Positions 36,926 to 47,600 of a stretch of DNA of 64,000 bases are shown piece after piece. Position numbers and translations under genes: made by a program. Source of the stretch: Bacillota bacterium. Its GTDB lineage: Bacteria; Bacillota; Clostridia; Peptostreptococcales; Anaerovoracaceae. The stretch covers positions 62,001 to 126,000 of the forward strand of contig JAFRHG010000021.1 in NCBI GenBank assembly GCA_017433375.1, in the 5' to 3' direction. The notes below the pieces were generated by a model, which was given only the letters and a program-made list of their open reading frames with translations, did not search any database and was not told where the DNA came from. Each line of letters starts with the position of its first letter. Position 1 is the stretch's first letter.

Positions 36926-39605
36926 ACCAGTTCCCGCCTTCGTTGAGGTCCGCTTTCAGCCGGACCTTCATCTCCACGGCGCCCTCCATCATGTCCACCA
37001 GCAGTTTTTCCACTGCAACCTTCTCTTCCTCCAGGGTATGGATGATCAGCTCATCGTGGATCTGCAGGATCAGTTTCGACCTTAGTCCCTGCTCCCGCAG
37101 GGCGTTATAGACCCTGATCATGGCGATCTTGATGATGTCCGCCGCGCTGCCCTGGATGGGCGAGTTCATGGCCAGCCGCTCGCCGATCTGCCGGACCACG
37201 AACTGGGTCGCCCGGATCTCCTTGATGTAGCGTTTGCGGCCGAACATGGTCTCCACGTAACCCTTGTCTTTGCAGAAGGCGACGGCCTCGTCCATGAAGG
37301 CCCGCACATTCTCATGCTTGGCGAAGTAGGCGTTGATGTATTCCTCCGCCTCCTTCCTGGTGATATGCAGATTGCTGGACAGGCCGAAGGCGCTCATGCC
37401 GTAGATCACGCCGAAGTTGACCGCCTTGGCCCGGCTGCGCTCCTCAGGGGTGATGTCTTCCTCGGGGATGCCCAGCACGTTGGCCGCCGTGGCCCGGTGG
37501 ATGTCCTCCCCCCGGTTGAAGGCGTCGATCAGGGCCGGATCGTCCGCCATATGGGCCAGCACCCGCAGCTCGATCTGGGAATAGTCCGCGCCCACCAGGG
37601 TATGTCCCCCGTCGGGGACGAAGGCCTTCCGCAGCTGCCGCCCCAGTTCCTGGCGGATGGGGATGTTCTGCAGGTTGGGCTCGATGCAGCTGATGCGGCC
37701 CGTCGCCGCCACCGTCTGCATGAAGTGGGCGTGGATCTTGCCGTCCCGGCTGTTGATCAGGGGGATCAGCCCGTCCACATAGGTGCTCTTCAGCTTGGTC
37801 AGGGTCCGGTATTCCAGAATGGCCGGAACGATCTCGTGCTTATCCTCCAGCTTCTCCAGCACCTCGGCGCTGGTGGAGTAGCCCCTCTTGGTCTTTTTGC
37901 CGTGGGGCAGGCCCAGTTTTTCGAAGAGGATGGTTCCCAGCTGAATGGGAGAATTGATGTTGAATTCCTCGCCGGCCATCCCGCAGATGGTCTCCCTGAG
38001 CAGGTCGATCTGTCCCGCCAGTTCCTGCCCGAAATCGGCCAGGAACTCCCGGTCGGCCCGGAAGCCCTCATGCTCCATGGCGGCCATCACTTCGATCAGG
38101 GGAAGCTCGATCTCGTAGAGAACTTTCTCCATGCCGGCCTGGCGGATCTTATCCTCCTGCACCGCCCGCAGAGCCGTGACGGCGGCGCACCAGCGCAGGC
38201 CGTAATCGGCGTATTTCTCCGTATTTCCGCCCAGCAGGTCCATCTGGCCCACGGACTCGGCGAACTCCTTCTCCGAAGGGATGCCCTCCCCCAGTTCCTC
38301 GGCCGCCAGCAGAGGCAGGCTGTAGTCGCCTCGCCCCGAATCCAGCATGTAGGCCGCCACCTGGGTGTCAAAGGCAACCCCGAACCGCTCCATCCCCCGG
38401 CTCATCAGCATGAAGATATCCTTTTTGATATCGTGGCCGTACAGTTTCAGGCCCTGTTTGGCGAACCAGTCAAAGAAGCCGGGCACAGCCGCCAGATCGA
38501 CGTAATAGAAGGTGTTCCCGCACAGGAGGGCCGCGCCGTCCATCACCGGGTCATCCACGTGGTTGTTGTCTCCGAAGATCCGCAGGACGGCTTCCCCCTC
38601 GGGGTGGATGTCCTTGAGCTGGGTGTCCTCCCGGATGATCACCTGCTGGATGGCGGACAGATCCGGCATGCCTGCCACAGCGGGCGCGTCTTCCCCGGCC
38701 GGGGTTGCCTTTGCAGCGGCTGCCCCCTGCAGGCCGGTCAGATCCAGCTTCTTCAGGAAGCGGTTGAACTCCAGCTTCTGATAGATGGACACCAGCTGGG
38801 CCATGTCCGTCTCCCCGATCTTCCACTGCTCCTTGTCCTCGCCGCCGGGCAGGGGCACGGCCGTGTTGATGGTGGCCAGCCGCTTGCTCATCAGGGCCAG
38901 GGTATCGTTGTCCCGGATCTTTTTCTGCAGGCCGTCGGGCCTGATCTCATCCACGTGATCGACGATCTCCTCCACGCTGCCGAACTGCTGGATCAGCTTC
39001 GTGGCCGTCTTGTCCCCCACGCCGGGGACGCCGGGAATGTTGTCCGATTTGTCGCCGGCCAGTCCCTTGAAGTCGATGAACTGGAGGGGCGTAAAGCCGT
39101 AGGCCTCCACGAAGGCGTCATGGTCGAAGATATCAAAATCGGAGACGCCCCGCTTGGTGAAGACCACCCGCGTGGTGTCCGTAGCCAGCTGCAGCTGGTC
39201 CCGGTCGCCGGTAAAGATCACCGGCTCCAGCCCCTGCTTCTCCGCGGACCGGGCCACCGTGCCGATGATATCGTCGGCTTCGAAACCCTCGATCTCCATC
39301 CGGGTGATGCCCATGGCATCCAGGATCTCCTTCAGCAGGGGGATCTGCATGGCCAGTTCCGGGGGCATCTTCTTCCTGCCCGCCTTGTATTCGTCGTACT
39401 CCTCGTGGCGGAAGGTGGGCCCCTTTTTATCAAAGGCAACGACCATGTACTCCGGGCCGTAGTCCCGGCGCAGCTTGTCCAGCATATTCAAAAACCCGAA
39501 AATCCCGTGGGTGTAGATTCCGTCCCGGGTGATCATCGGGTTTCGCATGGCATAGTAGGCGCGGTTGATCAGACTGTTTCCGTCGATGATGGCAATGCGT
39601 TCCAT
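36912..39605 (-). CDS. polA: DNA polymerase I
   Basis: An 897-residue family A polymerase for repair and Okazaki-fragment maturation. The N-terminal 5' nuclease spans about residues 1-290 (IIDGNSLINRAYYAM, then EADDIIGTVA and DFKGLAGDKSDNIPGVPGVG). The polymerase domain holds the three motifs: ADYSQIELRVLAHM, RSRAKAVNFGVIYGMSAFGL and LILQIHDELI. In the middle 3'-5' exonuclease-like domain the DxE metal motif is not recognisable, so proofreading is probably lost, as in Bacillus-type Pol I. The start at 39605 is 30 bp after htpG. Confidence 0.96.
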   Translation of the reverse strand: MERIAIIDGNSLINRAYYAMRNPMITRDGIYTHGIFGFLNMLDKLRRDYGPEYMVVAFDKKGPTFRHEEYDEYKAGRKKMPPELAMQIPLLKEILDAMGITRMEIEGFEADDIIGTVARSAEKQGLEPVIFTGDRDQLQLATDTTRVVFTKRGVSDFDIFDHDAFVEAYGFTPLQFIDFKGLAGDKSDNIPGVPGVGDKTATKLIQQFGSVEEIVDHVDEIRPDGLQKKIRDNDTLALMSKRLATINTAVPLPGGEDKEQWKIGETDMAQLVSIYQKLEFNRFLKKLDLTGLQGAAAAKATPAGEDAPAVAGMPDLSAIQQVIIREDTQLKDIHPEGEAVLRIFGDNNHVDDPVMDGAALLCGNTFYYVDLAAVPGFFDWFAKQGLKLYGHDIKKDIFMLMSRGMERFGVAFDTQVAAYMLDSGRGDYSLPLLAAEELGEGIPSEKEFAESVGQMDLLGGNTEKYADYGLRWCAAVTALRAVQEDKIRQAGMEKVLYEIELPLIEVMAAMEHEGFRADREFLADFGQELAGQIDLLRETICGMAGEEFNINSPIQLGTILFEKLGLPHGKKTKRGYSTSAEVLEKLEDKHEIVPAILEYRTLTKLKSTYVDGLIPLINSRDGKIHAHFMQTVAATGRISCIEPNLQNIPIRQELGRQLRKAFVPDGGHTLVGADYSQIELRVLAHMADDPALIDAFNRGEDIHRATAANVLGIPEEDITPEERSRAKAVNFGVIYGMSAFGLSSNLHITRKEAEEYINAYFAKHENVRAFMDEAVAFCKDKGYVETMFGRKRYIKEIRATQFVVRQIGERLAMNSPIQGSAADIIKIAMIRVYNALREQGLRSKLILQIHDELIIHTLEEEKVAVEKLLVDMMEGAVEMKVRLKADLNEGGNWYELK

Positions 39606-39635
39606 ACTCTCTCCTCTGTTCCGCGTTGATGCGGC

Positions 39636-41555
39636 TTATTTCGTCATCAGATCGCAGACCCGGTTGGAAAAGGCAACGGGGTCCTCTACGCTCAGCCCTT
39701 CGATGAGCAGCGCCTGGTCGTAGAGCAGCTGGGCGTAGGTCCTGACCTGTTCCTGATCCTCTCCGTAAGTTCGGATCAGCTTGTCCACGATGGGATGGGA
39801 GGCGTTGATCTCCAGCACCCGGTCCGCCTTGACCTTCTCCTCCATGGGCATGGCGTTGAGCACCTTTTCCATTTCGATGGAAAGACCTCCCCTGGATGTC
39901 AGGCAGACGGGGTGGGACTTCAGCCGGTGGCTCAGCCTAACCTCAGCTACCTTGTCCTCCAGGCATTCCTTCAGGAAGTCAAGCACGGGACGGCTGTCCT
40001 CTTCCTTTTTTTCGGCTTCCTTCTTTTCCTCTTCCGTTTCCTCCAGCTCCAGATCGTCCGCGGATACGGACTTGAAAGGCTTTTCCTCGAATTCGCCCAG
40101 GATCTGGATGGCGAACTCGTCGATATCGTCGGTCATGTAGAGGATCTCATATCCTCTGTCCTTCAGGACCTCCGTCTGGGGCATCCGGTCGATCTTCTCC
40201 ACCGATTCGCCGCAGGCGTAATAGATGGCCTTCTGGTCTTCCTTCATCCGGCTCACGTACTCGGACAGGGTGACCATGCCTTCCTCCGTGGAGGAATGGT
40301 AGATCAGCAGATCCTTCAGCTGGTCCTTGTTCATGCCGAAGCGGTCATAGACGCCGAACTTCAGCTGCAGGCCGAAGTGGCGGAAAAACTCCGTATACTT
40401 TTCCCGGTCCTGATGAAGCATCTCCAGCAGGTCGGCGTGGATCTTCTTTTCCAGCCGCTGGGCGATGGCCTTCAGCTGGCGGTCATGCTGAAGCATTTCC
40501 CGGGAGATGTTCAGGGACAGGTCCTGGGAGTCCACCAGGCCCCGGACGAAGCTGTAGTGATCCGGCAGCAGATCCGGGCACTTCTCCATGATCATCACGC
40601 CGGAGGAATAGAGGGTCAGACCCTTCTCGAAGTCCTTGGAATAGTAGTCGAAGGGAGCCTGCCCCGGCACGAAGAGCAGGGCCGTATAGCTGACCACGCC
40701 CTCCACGTTGGTATGGATGACCCGGACCGGATCCGCCATGTCGTAGTATTTCTCTTTATAAAACCGGTTGTAGTCTTCGTCAGTCAGTTCGCTCTTGGGT
40801 TTCTTCCAGAGGGGAACCATGGAGTTCAGGGTCTCCAGTTCCTGATAGGTCTCATATTCCGGTGCCTTGTCCGGATCGGCCTCTTCCCCTTCGGGAATAT
40901 CCTTCGGCCGTGACTTTTCCACCATCATCTGAATGGGATAGCGGATGTAGTCGGAATACTTCTTCACCAGGCTCCGCAGGGTATAGTCCTCCAGGAAGCG
41001 GCTGTAGTTCTCCTCTTCCGTGTCCTCCTTAAGCTTGAGGATCACCTGGGTGCCCACATCATCCTTCTCCGCCTCTTTGATGGTATAGCCGTCGGCGCCG
41101 GAGGATTCCCAGATCCAGGCCTGTTCCTCCCCGTAGGCCCGGGAGATCACGCTGACCTTCTCGCTGACCATGAAGGCGGAATAAAAGCCGACGCCGAACT
41201 GGCCGATGATGTCGATATCCCCTTCCTTCCCCGCTTCCATCTGGGACTTGAAATCCAGGGACCCGCTGCGGGCGATGGTGCCCAGATTCTTCTCCAGTTC
41301 CTCTTTATTCATGCCCATGCCGTTGTCGGTGATGGTCAGGGTTCCCGCCTCCTTATCCGGCTCCAGAAGGATCCGGAAACTGTCCCGGGAAAGCCCCGTC
41401 TTCCCTTCCGCCAGGCTCTGGTAATAGAGCTTGTCGATGGCATCGCTGCCATTGGAAATCAGCTCCCGCAGGAAGATTTCCTTATGGGTATAGATGGAGT
41501 TGATCATCAGGTCCAGAAGACGTTTTGATTCTGCTTTGAATTGTTTTTTTGCCAT
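39636..41555 (-). CDS. htpG: Molecular chaperone HtpG (Hsp90)
   Basis: A 639-residue Hsp90. The N-terminal ATPase domain has IFLRELISNGSDAIDKL, TLTITDNGMGMNKEEL and IGQFGVGFYSAFMVS. The middle domain contains PFDYYSKDFEKGLTLYSSGV and VDSQDLSLNISREMLQ. The C-terminal dimerisation domain ends at LIEGLSVEDPVAFSNRV. An AAAGGCAA octamer lies directly before the ATG, overlapping the translation-initiation region. Confidence 0.96.
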   Translation of the reverse strand: MAKKQFKAESKRLLDLMINSIYTHKEIFLRELISNGSDAIDKLYYQSLAEGKTGLSRDSFRILLEPDKEAGTLTITDNGMGMNKEELEKNLGTIARSGSLDFKSQMEAGKEGDIDIIGQFGVGFYSAFMVSEKVSVISRAYGEEQAWIWESSGADGYTIKEAEKDDVGTQVILKLKEDTEEENYSRFLEDYTLRSLVKKYSDYIRYPIQMMVEKSRPKDIPEGEEADPDKAPEYETYQELETLNSMVPLWKKPKSELTDEDYNRFYKEKYYDMADPVRVIHTNVEGVVSYTALLFVPGQAPFDYYSKDFEKGLTLYSSGVMIMEKCPDLLPDHYSFVRGLVDSQDLSLNISREMLQHDRQLKAIAQRLEKKIHADLLEMLHQDREKYTEFFRHFGLQLKFGVYDRFGMNKDQLKDLLIYHSSTEEGMVTLSEYVSRMKEDQKAIYYACGESVEKIDRMPQTEVLKDRGYEILYMTDDIDEFAIQILGEFEEKPFKSVSADDLELEETEEEKKEAEKKEEDSRPVLDFLKECLEDKVAEVRLSHRLKSHPVCLTSRGGLSIEMEKVLNAMPMEEKVKADRVLEINASHPIVDKLIRTYGEDQEQVRTYAQLLYDQALLIEGLSVEDPVAFSNRVCDLMTK

Positions 41556-41605
41556 TGCCTTTGCTTCCTCCTTCGTCGCTTAGGTCTTTTTTTGCCGGTG
41601 CCCGG

Positions 41606-44600
41606 TCAGCTTCTTCTGCGGCGCATCACGAATATGCCGGCGCCCGCCGCCAGGAAGAGGAACAGAATGATCGCCGGATATGCGGCATCGCCGGTACGGG
41701 ATGAACTGCCGGAGCTTCCGTCTCCATCATCGTCCCCGTCGGAACCATTGTCCGCCGTACCCGATCCGTTGTCCTTTTTCTCCGGATCGCCGCCCGGTGA
41801 CTGATAGGTGTTGTCAAACTCAAAGGTGGCGATGGTCACATCTTTTCCGTCCTTCTGGAATATCCTCTCGCAGGTCAGCACGTTGTCTGCAGTGGGGGTA
41901 ACGATGTATTTCACCGTGTAGACGCTGCCGTCATAGGCGTATCCCCTCAGGCCGTCGTTGATCTCCGTAATGGAGTAGACGTATTCACCGGGTTTGGTGA
42001 AGGTGAGCACACCGAATTCATGCTCCTGGCCGGCAGCGAGGGAAACGACGATCTCGTCGTCCGTCGTGCCTCCCGGCATGGGCATCTTCCCCGTCTCGAG
42101 GCCCGCCGTATTGCTCACCGGCGCGAACCGGAAGCGGAACCGGTCTCCGGAGGGTGGCGTATCGCCTTTGACCACCTTCTTCACCGGAGGATCGCCCTGG
42201 GTGATGGCGGGGCCGTATTCCCGCTCGATCTGAAGGAAAGTAGCCCGGTAGGTCTGCTCACCGGTAACCGGACCGATCAGAGGATCCCATCCGTCAAACT
42301 CGTAAAGGTAATATGCATCGGGCTCTTTGGTTGGAGCCTCGCCATGATAGCGGGGCACCTGGCCGTATTCGACATCCTGTGGATCGATCAGATCGGTGCT
42401 GCCGTCCTCATCCGTGAAGCGGATGGTGTATTTCCTCGTCGTCCGATCGTAGGCGGGACTGAAGGTGACGTTGCCGGTGACCGTATCACCGATATCCACA
42501 TCGGGGACCCATTCCCTGAAGCTGTAGGTGTATTCCGCATCCGCCTCTTTTTCAGGAGGCGTGCCGGTGTATTCCGGCATATCAGCGCCGTACTCCGCCG
42601 TCTTCGTCTGCTCCGTGATCTCCCCGCCCGAGGCGTCGAGCCAGCGGATGGTGTATTCGTTGGTCGTCTGGGTGTACCGGGCCTTATATACCGCCTCCCC
42701 TGTCACCTCGGTGATGGCCGGATCCCATCCGGCAAAGGTGTAGCTGTGCTGGACGTCCCCCTGCTTTGCGGGTGTCCCGCCGCTGTAATGAGGAAGCACA
42801 CCGTACTCGACCTGCTGAGGATCGATGAGATCGGTCTGCCCGTCCTCATCGACAAAACGAACGGAATACTTTCTCTTCGTTTTGGAATAGGACGGCGTGA
42901 AATCTACATTCCCCGTCACGGTCGTCCCGATATCCACGTCAGGCACCCATTCGCTGAAGATGTAGGTATATTCCGCATCCGCCTCTTTTCCCGGGGGCGT
43001 GCCGGTGAATTCCGGCATATCCGCTCCATATTCCACCGTCTCGGTCTTGACGGGACTGCCCGCGTCATTGAGCCAGCGGATCGTATACTTGTTCACGGTA
43101 CTGGTGTACTTTGCCTTATAGGACGCGTCCCCGGTCACCGTCGCGATCTGAGGATCCCATCCGGCAAAGGTGTACGTATGCTGGGCGTCGCCAGCCCGCT
43201 GAGGTGTCTCCCCGTCATAGCTGGGCGTTGCGCCGTACATGACGTTCTCGTCCTTTTCCAGCTGGGAACCGTCGTCATTCTTCCAGGTGACGGTGTAGGT
43301 GTTCCTCTTGTAGCGGATCTCCACCACTGCGGGATTCGCTCCGCCGTTGGTATCCGTAATCGTAGTCTGGGAGAAACTCTGGGCTGTAAAGCCCTCGTAC
43401 TGCTTTGCCGCGGCTCCCGTCTGCTCGCCGATATCTCCGTGAAGGGTCTCGGTTTCGTCAGGCACGGCAGGATATTCTCCCTCCAGATTCTGTTTGTAAT
43501 GCTTCACCAGATACTCCGCATTGGAGGGCCAGTTGGCCGTGTAGCGGCGGTCCCCCGTGCTCCCTTTGGGGATCTCCACGGTGAGGGAGGCCTCCGTCAG
43601 ATCTGTACCCGTCCATCCATGGAAGGTGAATCCGGGTTTCACCGGGTTGATCAGGGTGATCTTTTTGCTCTCTATGGTATACGTCGTGGGGTTGGCGCCG
43701 TCCACGCTGCCGCCGTTCAGGGTATATTCGATGCGGTAGGTGATCGGAGAATAGAGGGCGGTCAGGGTCACATCCTCATCCGGCATGGTTTCCGGAACTT
43801 CTCCGTTCCAATCGGTAAACCGGTAGCCCGTTCTGTCCGGCACATCCGGGGCGCTGACGCTGCTCCCCTCCACGCCGGTCACCTCTCCGATGGTTTCACC
43901 GTTCCAGTTGAGGAAGGTGACCGTATAGAGTCTGGCCCACTCAGCCTTCAGTACCGCTGGTTCCTCGGGCATGGTCCGGGGAACATCCTTGTCCCATCCC
44001 ATAAACCGGCAACCGTCTCTGACGGGATCACCCGGTGTCATTACCGGGGACTCATACTTTCCCGCCACCTGTTTTTCCGTAACGGCGGGGTCATCGTCAA
44101 AGTATCCGCCGTTGGCGTCAAAGGTGACGCTGCTGCTGTTTCGCGAGTAGTAGATCTCCGCCTTCGACCGTTCCGCCGTGCCGCTTTCCCTTCTGATCTT
44201 TTTATCCTCAGGGTCATAGGTGCTCATGGATTCCTGACAGGTGAATCCGGTGATCGCCCCGATGACCGGTGACATCTGCGTACCCTCTTCTCCGAACAGC
44301 GTCTCCTTGCTGTGGAGGGAATAGTTGTCCTTGTCCGAGGCATCCGTGGAATCGGTCTTTTCCGTGTAGTAGTACACATCATAAGGCAGCACCGCTCTGT
44401 CCACCCACTGGGCATAAAGGGTGACATCGGCATCCGTGCTGTATACGGAACCCGGCGGACAGGCCGTGCCGTCACCGTCTTTATCCGTGTTCCAGCCGGT
44501 GAAATAATAGTTGACCGAAGAGGATGAAGCCCTTTCCGGCGTATCGCTGGACAGGGTAAGATCTATTCCGTGCCTCTTGGTCTGATCAGCCGGCAGTCCC

Positions 44601-47600
44601 GTGACGTCGCTTCCCGTCTCCGTATTTCCGTCGTACTTCACCGTATAATTTTTCTCCTGGCATACGGCTCTCACGGTGATGCTGCCTCCGCCGGCCGTTT
44701 CTGCAAAGACAAATCTGCCGTCACTGCTGGTGTCGCTGTTCACACTGTTCTCCCAGTGATCGGTGACACAGCCCGCACCCGGGATTATCTGAGGCGGATC
44801 CGTTACCGCCAGATCAAATGTAGTCAGCCAGCCGTGGCCATCCGTCTGACAGATGTATTCGAAGGTCTTCTGTCCCGCCTTGATGCTGCCCCCGTCGACC
44901 TCGTAGTTCACCCTTACCTGGCAGGCATCGGGAATGCCGTCCGGCTCACTGCCGTCGGTTCCGCCGCCGACTTTATCCACATACATACCGGCATTCTGGT
45001 ATTCCTGATAGCCGGCTAAAACGCCCTCGTATGGCAAGGTGATCGCCGCGGAGGCCGTCACATTATCCGCTGAACCCACGGCTTCGGAATTCACCCGGTA
45101 ATTGCTCTTGGTCGCGGGATGGTTTTTCGTGAACACATATCCGCCATCCACGTCCGGATTGGTGAAGCGGATGGTATAGTCCCCCGCATCCAGTCTGTTG
45201 GGATCAATGTTGGCCGTAGTGAAGGAGTATTTGCCGCCGGAGTCCGTCGTCTGTTCGCCGATCTGTTCCTCTTCGCTGTCATAGAGGCCGACGTTGACGC
45301 CGCCCATGGCCGCTTCCTTCTCCCTGTCCCAGAAACCGTCGCCGTTAATATCCTGGAAGACATATCCGCCGATGGAAGACACCGCCAGTCTGGCCGCCAC
45401 ATAATTGCCGTTCACCCAGACCGCTCCGATTCCGCCTTCCCGGTGATAGCGGGGCCGGAAGATGTTTTTCGTCAGGTTCAGCTGTGCCTGGGTCGCCTGG
45501 GTCTCCGTGGCGCCCACTTTCAGGGGAAGGACGAATTCAAATCCGCCTCCCGGCACCTTCAGGCCCTCTTTGGAGCTGATCTCCACCAGAACGACCCGGG
45601 AAAGCTGCTGTTCGGTCATGGACTGAGGGTTGACCAGGGTGCTCGTCCCGCTTGGCTCGCCGTTGGCGTCCAGGGTGACGGCATCCAGGTAATAGATGAT
45701 ATCGAAAATATCCTCATCCGCGTTTTCGATCATACCTCTGAGGGACATGGGCCACTGGTAACCGCTGAACTGATACCGCTGGAAGCTGTCATCCGTGTTG
45801 ATGGCCGTAAATGTGCTGCCGTCGGCGCTGAAACTGCCGTTGGGTATGGGAATATAGGCGTTGACCGAACACTTATCCCCGATGCTGACCAGCGTATTGG
45901 AAACGATCACATGATAATCTGCGTTGGTCGCCGGCATAAACTCCACCACATTGACCTCGTTGGAGCCGTCGCTTCCGGGATCATAGGGATGCACGGCATC
46001 GCTTCCTCCCTCCTGGGTCAGATAGCCGGATACGGTGATGTTCATATTGGTCAGAACGGTCACTCTCTCGGCGGAGGCGGAAATCACGTTAGTTTCCGTG
46101 CGGTTCCGGTTTCCGTTCATATCCCAGGTATCTACGTGGGTGGACACGTTATTGGCACCCTTGATGGGAAGGAACTCCTCCGTTTCCAGGTTGCCTTTGC
46201 CTGCCATCAGGTAATCGCCCAGATCGAAGGTGGACGTCTCCGCTGTTTCCGAAACGACGAGTTCGTAGTCAAAGACCAGGGATGTATTGTAATGTCCCGC
46301 CCATGAGTATTGCTTGTCATCCTTGAAGGAACCGGTCGCGGATCCGGGTACGTAGAACTCATAGACCTGATAATAACCACCGCTGGCATCCCGCACGTAG
46401 CCGGAGGAACTGACCAGCTGGTCGGTGAGATCCACGGGAGGCTTGATCGGGTTGGCGGAATTGCTGGTGGTGATGTAATCATGAACCGTTACGCTGGCCG
46501 GATCGAAAGTCATATCCTTGGGAACGACAAGATAGAAACGGGGTTCCCCCGTAGATGTCAGATAGTTGCCCCCGACACCGAGCTTGCTTCTGGCGTAAAT
46601 GGTATCCCCCGCCTTGAAACTGGCGGACTCCGTTGTTCTGGAGGCGTTGCTGTACGTGGTGTCGTCGATATTCAGACAGGCGAACTCCCCGTCCGGATCA
46701 TAATCCACAGTCAGCGTCTGAGGATCTGCCCGGTTTATCTTGAAGGTAAAGGGAATGGTTGCCGGTACGCCCGCATCCACGACGGCCTGACTGAAATAGC
46801 CTACCGGTCTGCCGTACCAGGTACCGGTAGAGAAAGCCTCACCGAAGGTCCCGCAGTCCGCAGTGATAGACCGGATATACTTCGCCCCTGCCGGAACCTC
46901 CGTCCTGTCCCTCAGGGCGGCGGTGTTGACGTAGCAGATCTTCTGGGTTGTGGTGAATTCCAGATCAGGAGTGATCGTCGTCCCGTCGTCAAAGGTAACC
47001 GATTTGACGGCGATCTTTTTGCTGTCCGTCGGGAAGAATACTCCGATCACATCCAGGGTATTCTCTGCGAAGGACCAGGTGGCGATCTGGTTATCCGTCT
47101 GCGCGTTGGATGTATAGAAATTACTGAGTTTGCCGAAAATGGAGGGGTAGTCCTCGGGGAACTGGGTGAATGCCGTATTGCCTGCATAATCAGCGATCCG
47201 AACCACATCCTGGGCTTCCGCGATCTCTACGTAATTTGTCGACAGGGAAACGAAATCGTCGGGATAGGCGTAGGATGCCGTGCCGCCGTCATAGGTTGAG
47301 GTATAGTCAAAGCGGATCGGTGTGTTGGCGGCAGCGTAGCTGCCAGGACGCGCATCATCGGCGATATCCCCGTATATGCTGTAGTAAAAGCGGCCGTTGC
47401 CGGACAGCTCAACATTCCGGATGGTCAGGGTGTTGTTCCCGGAATCAAAGGATAACTGCTCTGTAGGGATCTCATCCCCTGTACCGGCGGAAACGACCCT
47501 CGTCACCGCGCTTACGCACGTGGGGATCCCCAGGGTAACATCGGCCGTTCCCTGGGGGAGCGATCTGACGGTACCGTCCCAGTACCGGTAATACAGAGCG

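Noticed and set aside
41606..41690. Canonical LPxTG sortase signal in the giant protein
   Set aside because: No LPxTG or NPxTN is present before the C-terminal helix.
42240..43320. Repeated units in the adhesin as a CRISPR-like array
   Set aside because: The repeats are in-frame protein modules of about 70 residues, with no short identical repeats or regular spacers, and no cas genes nearby.
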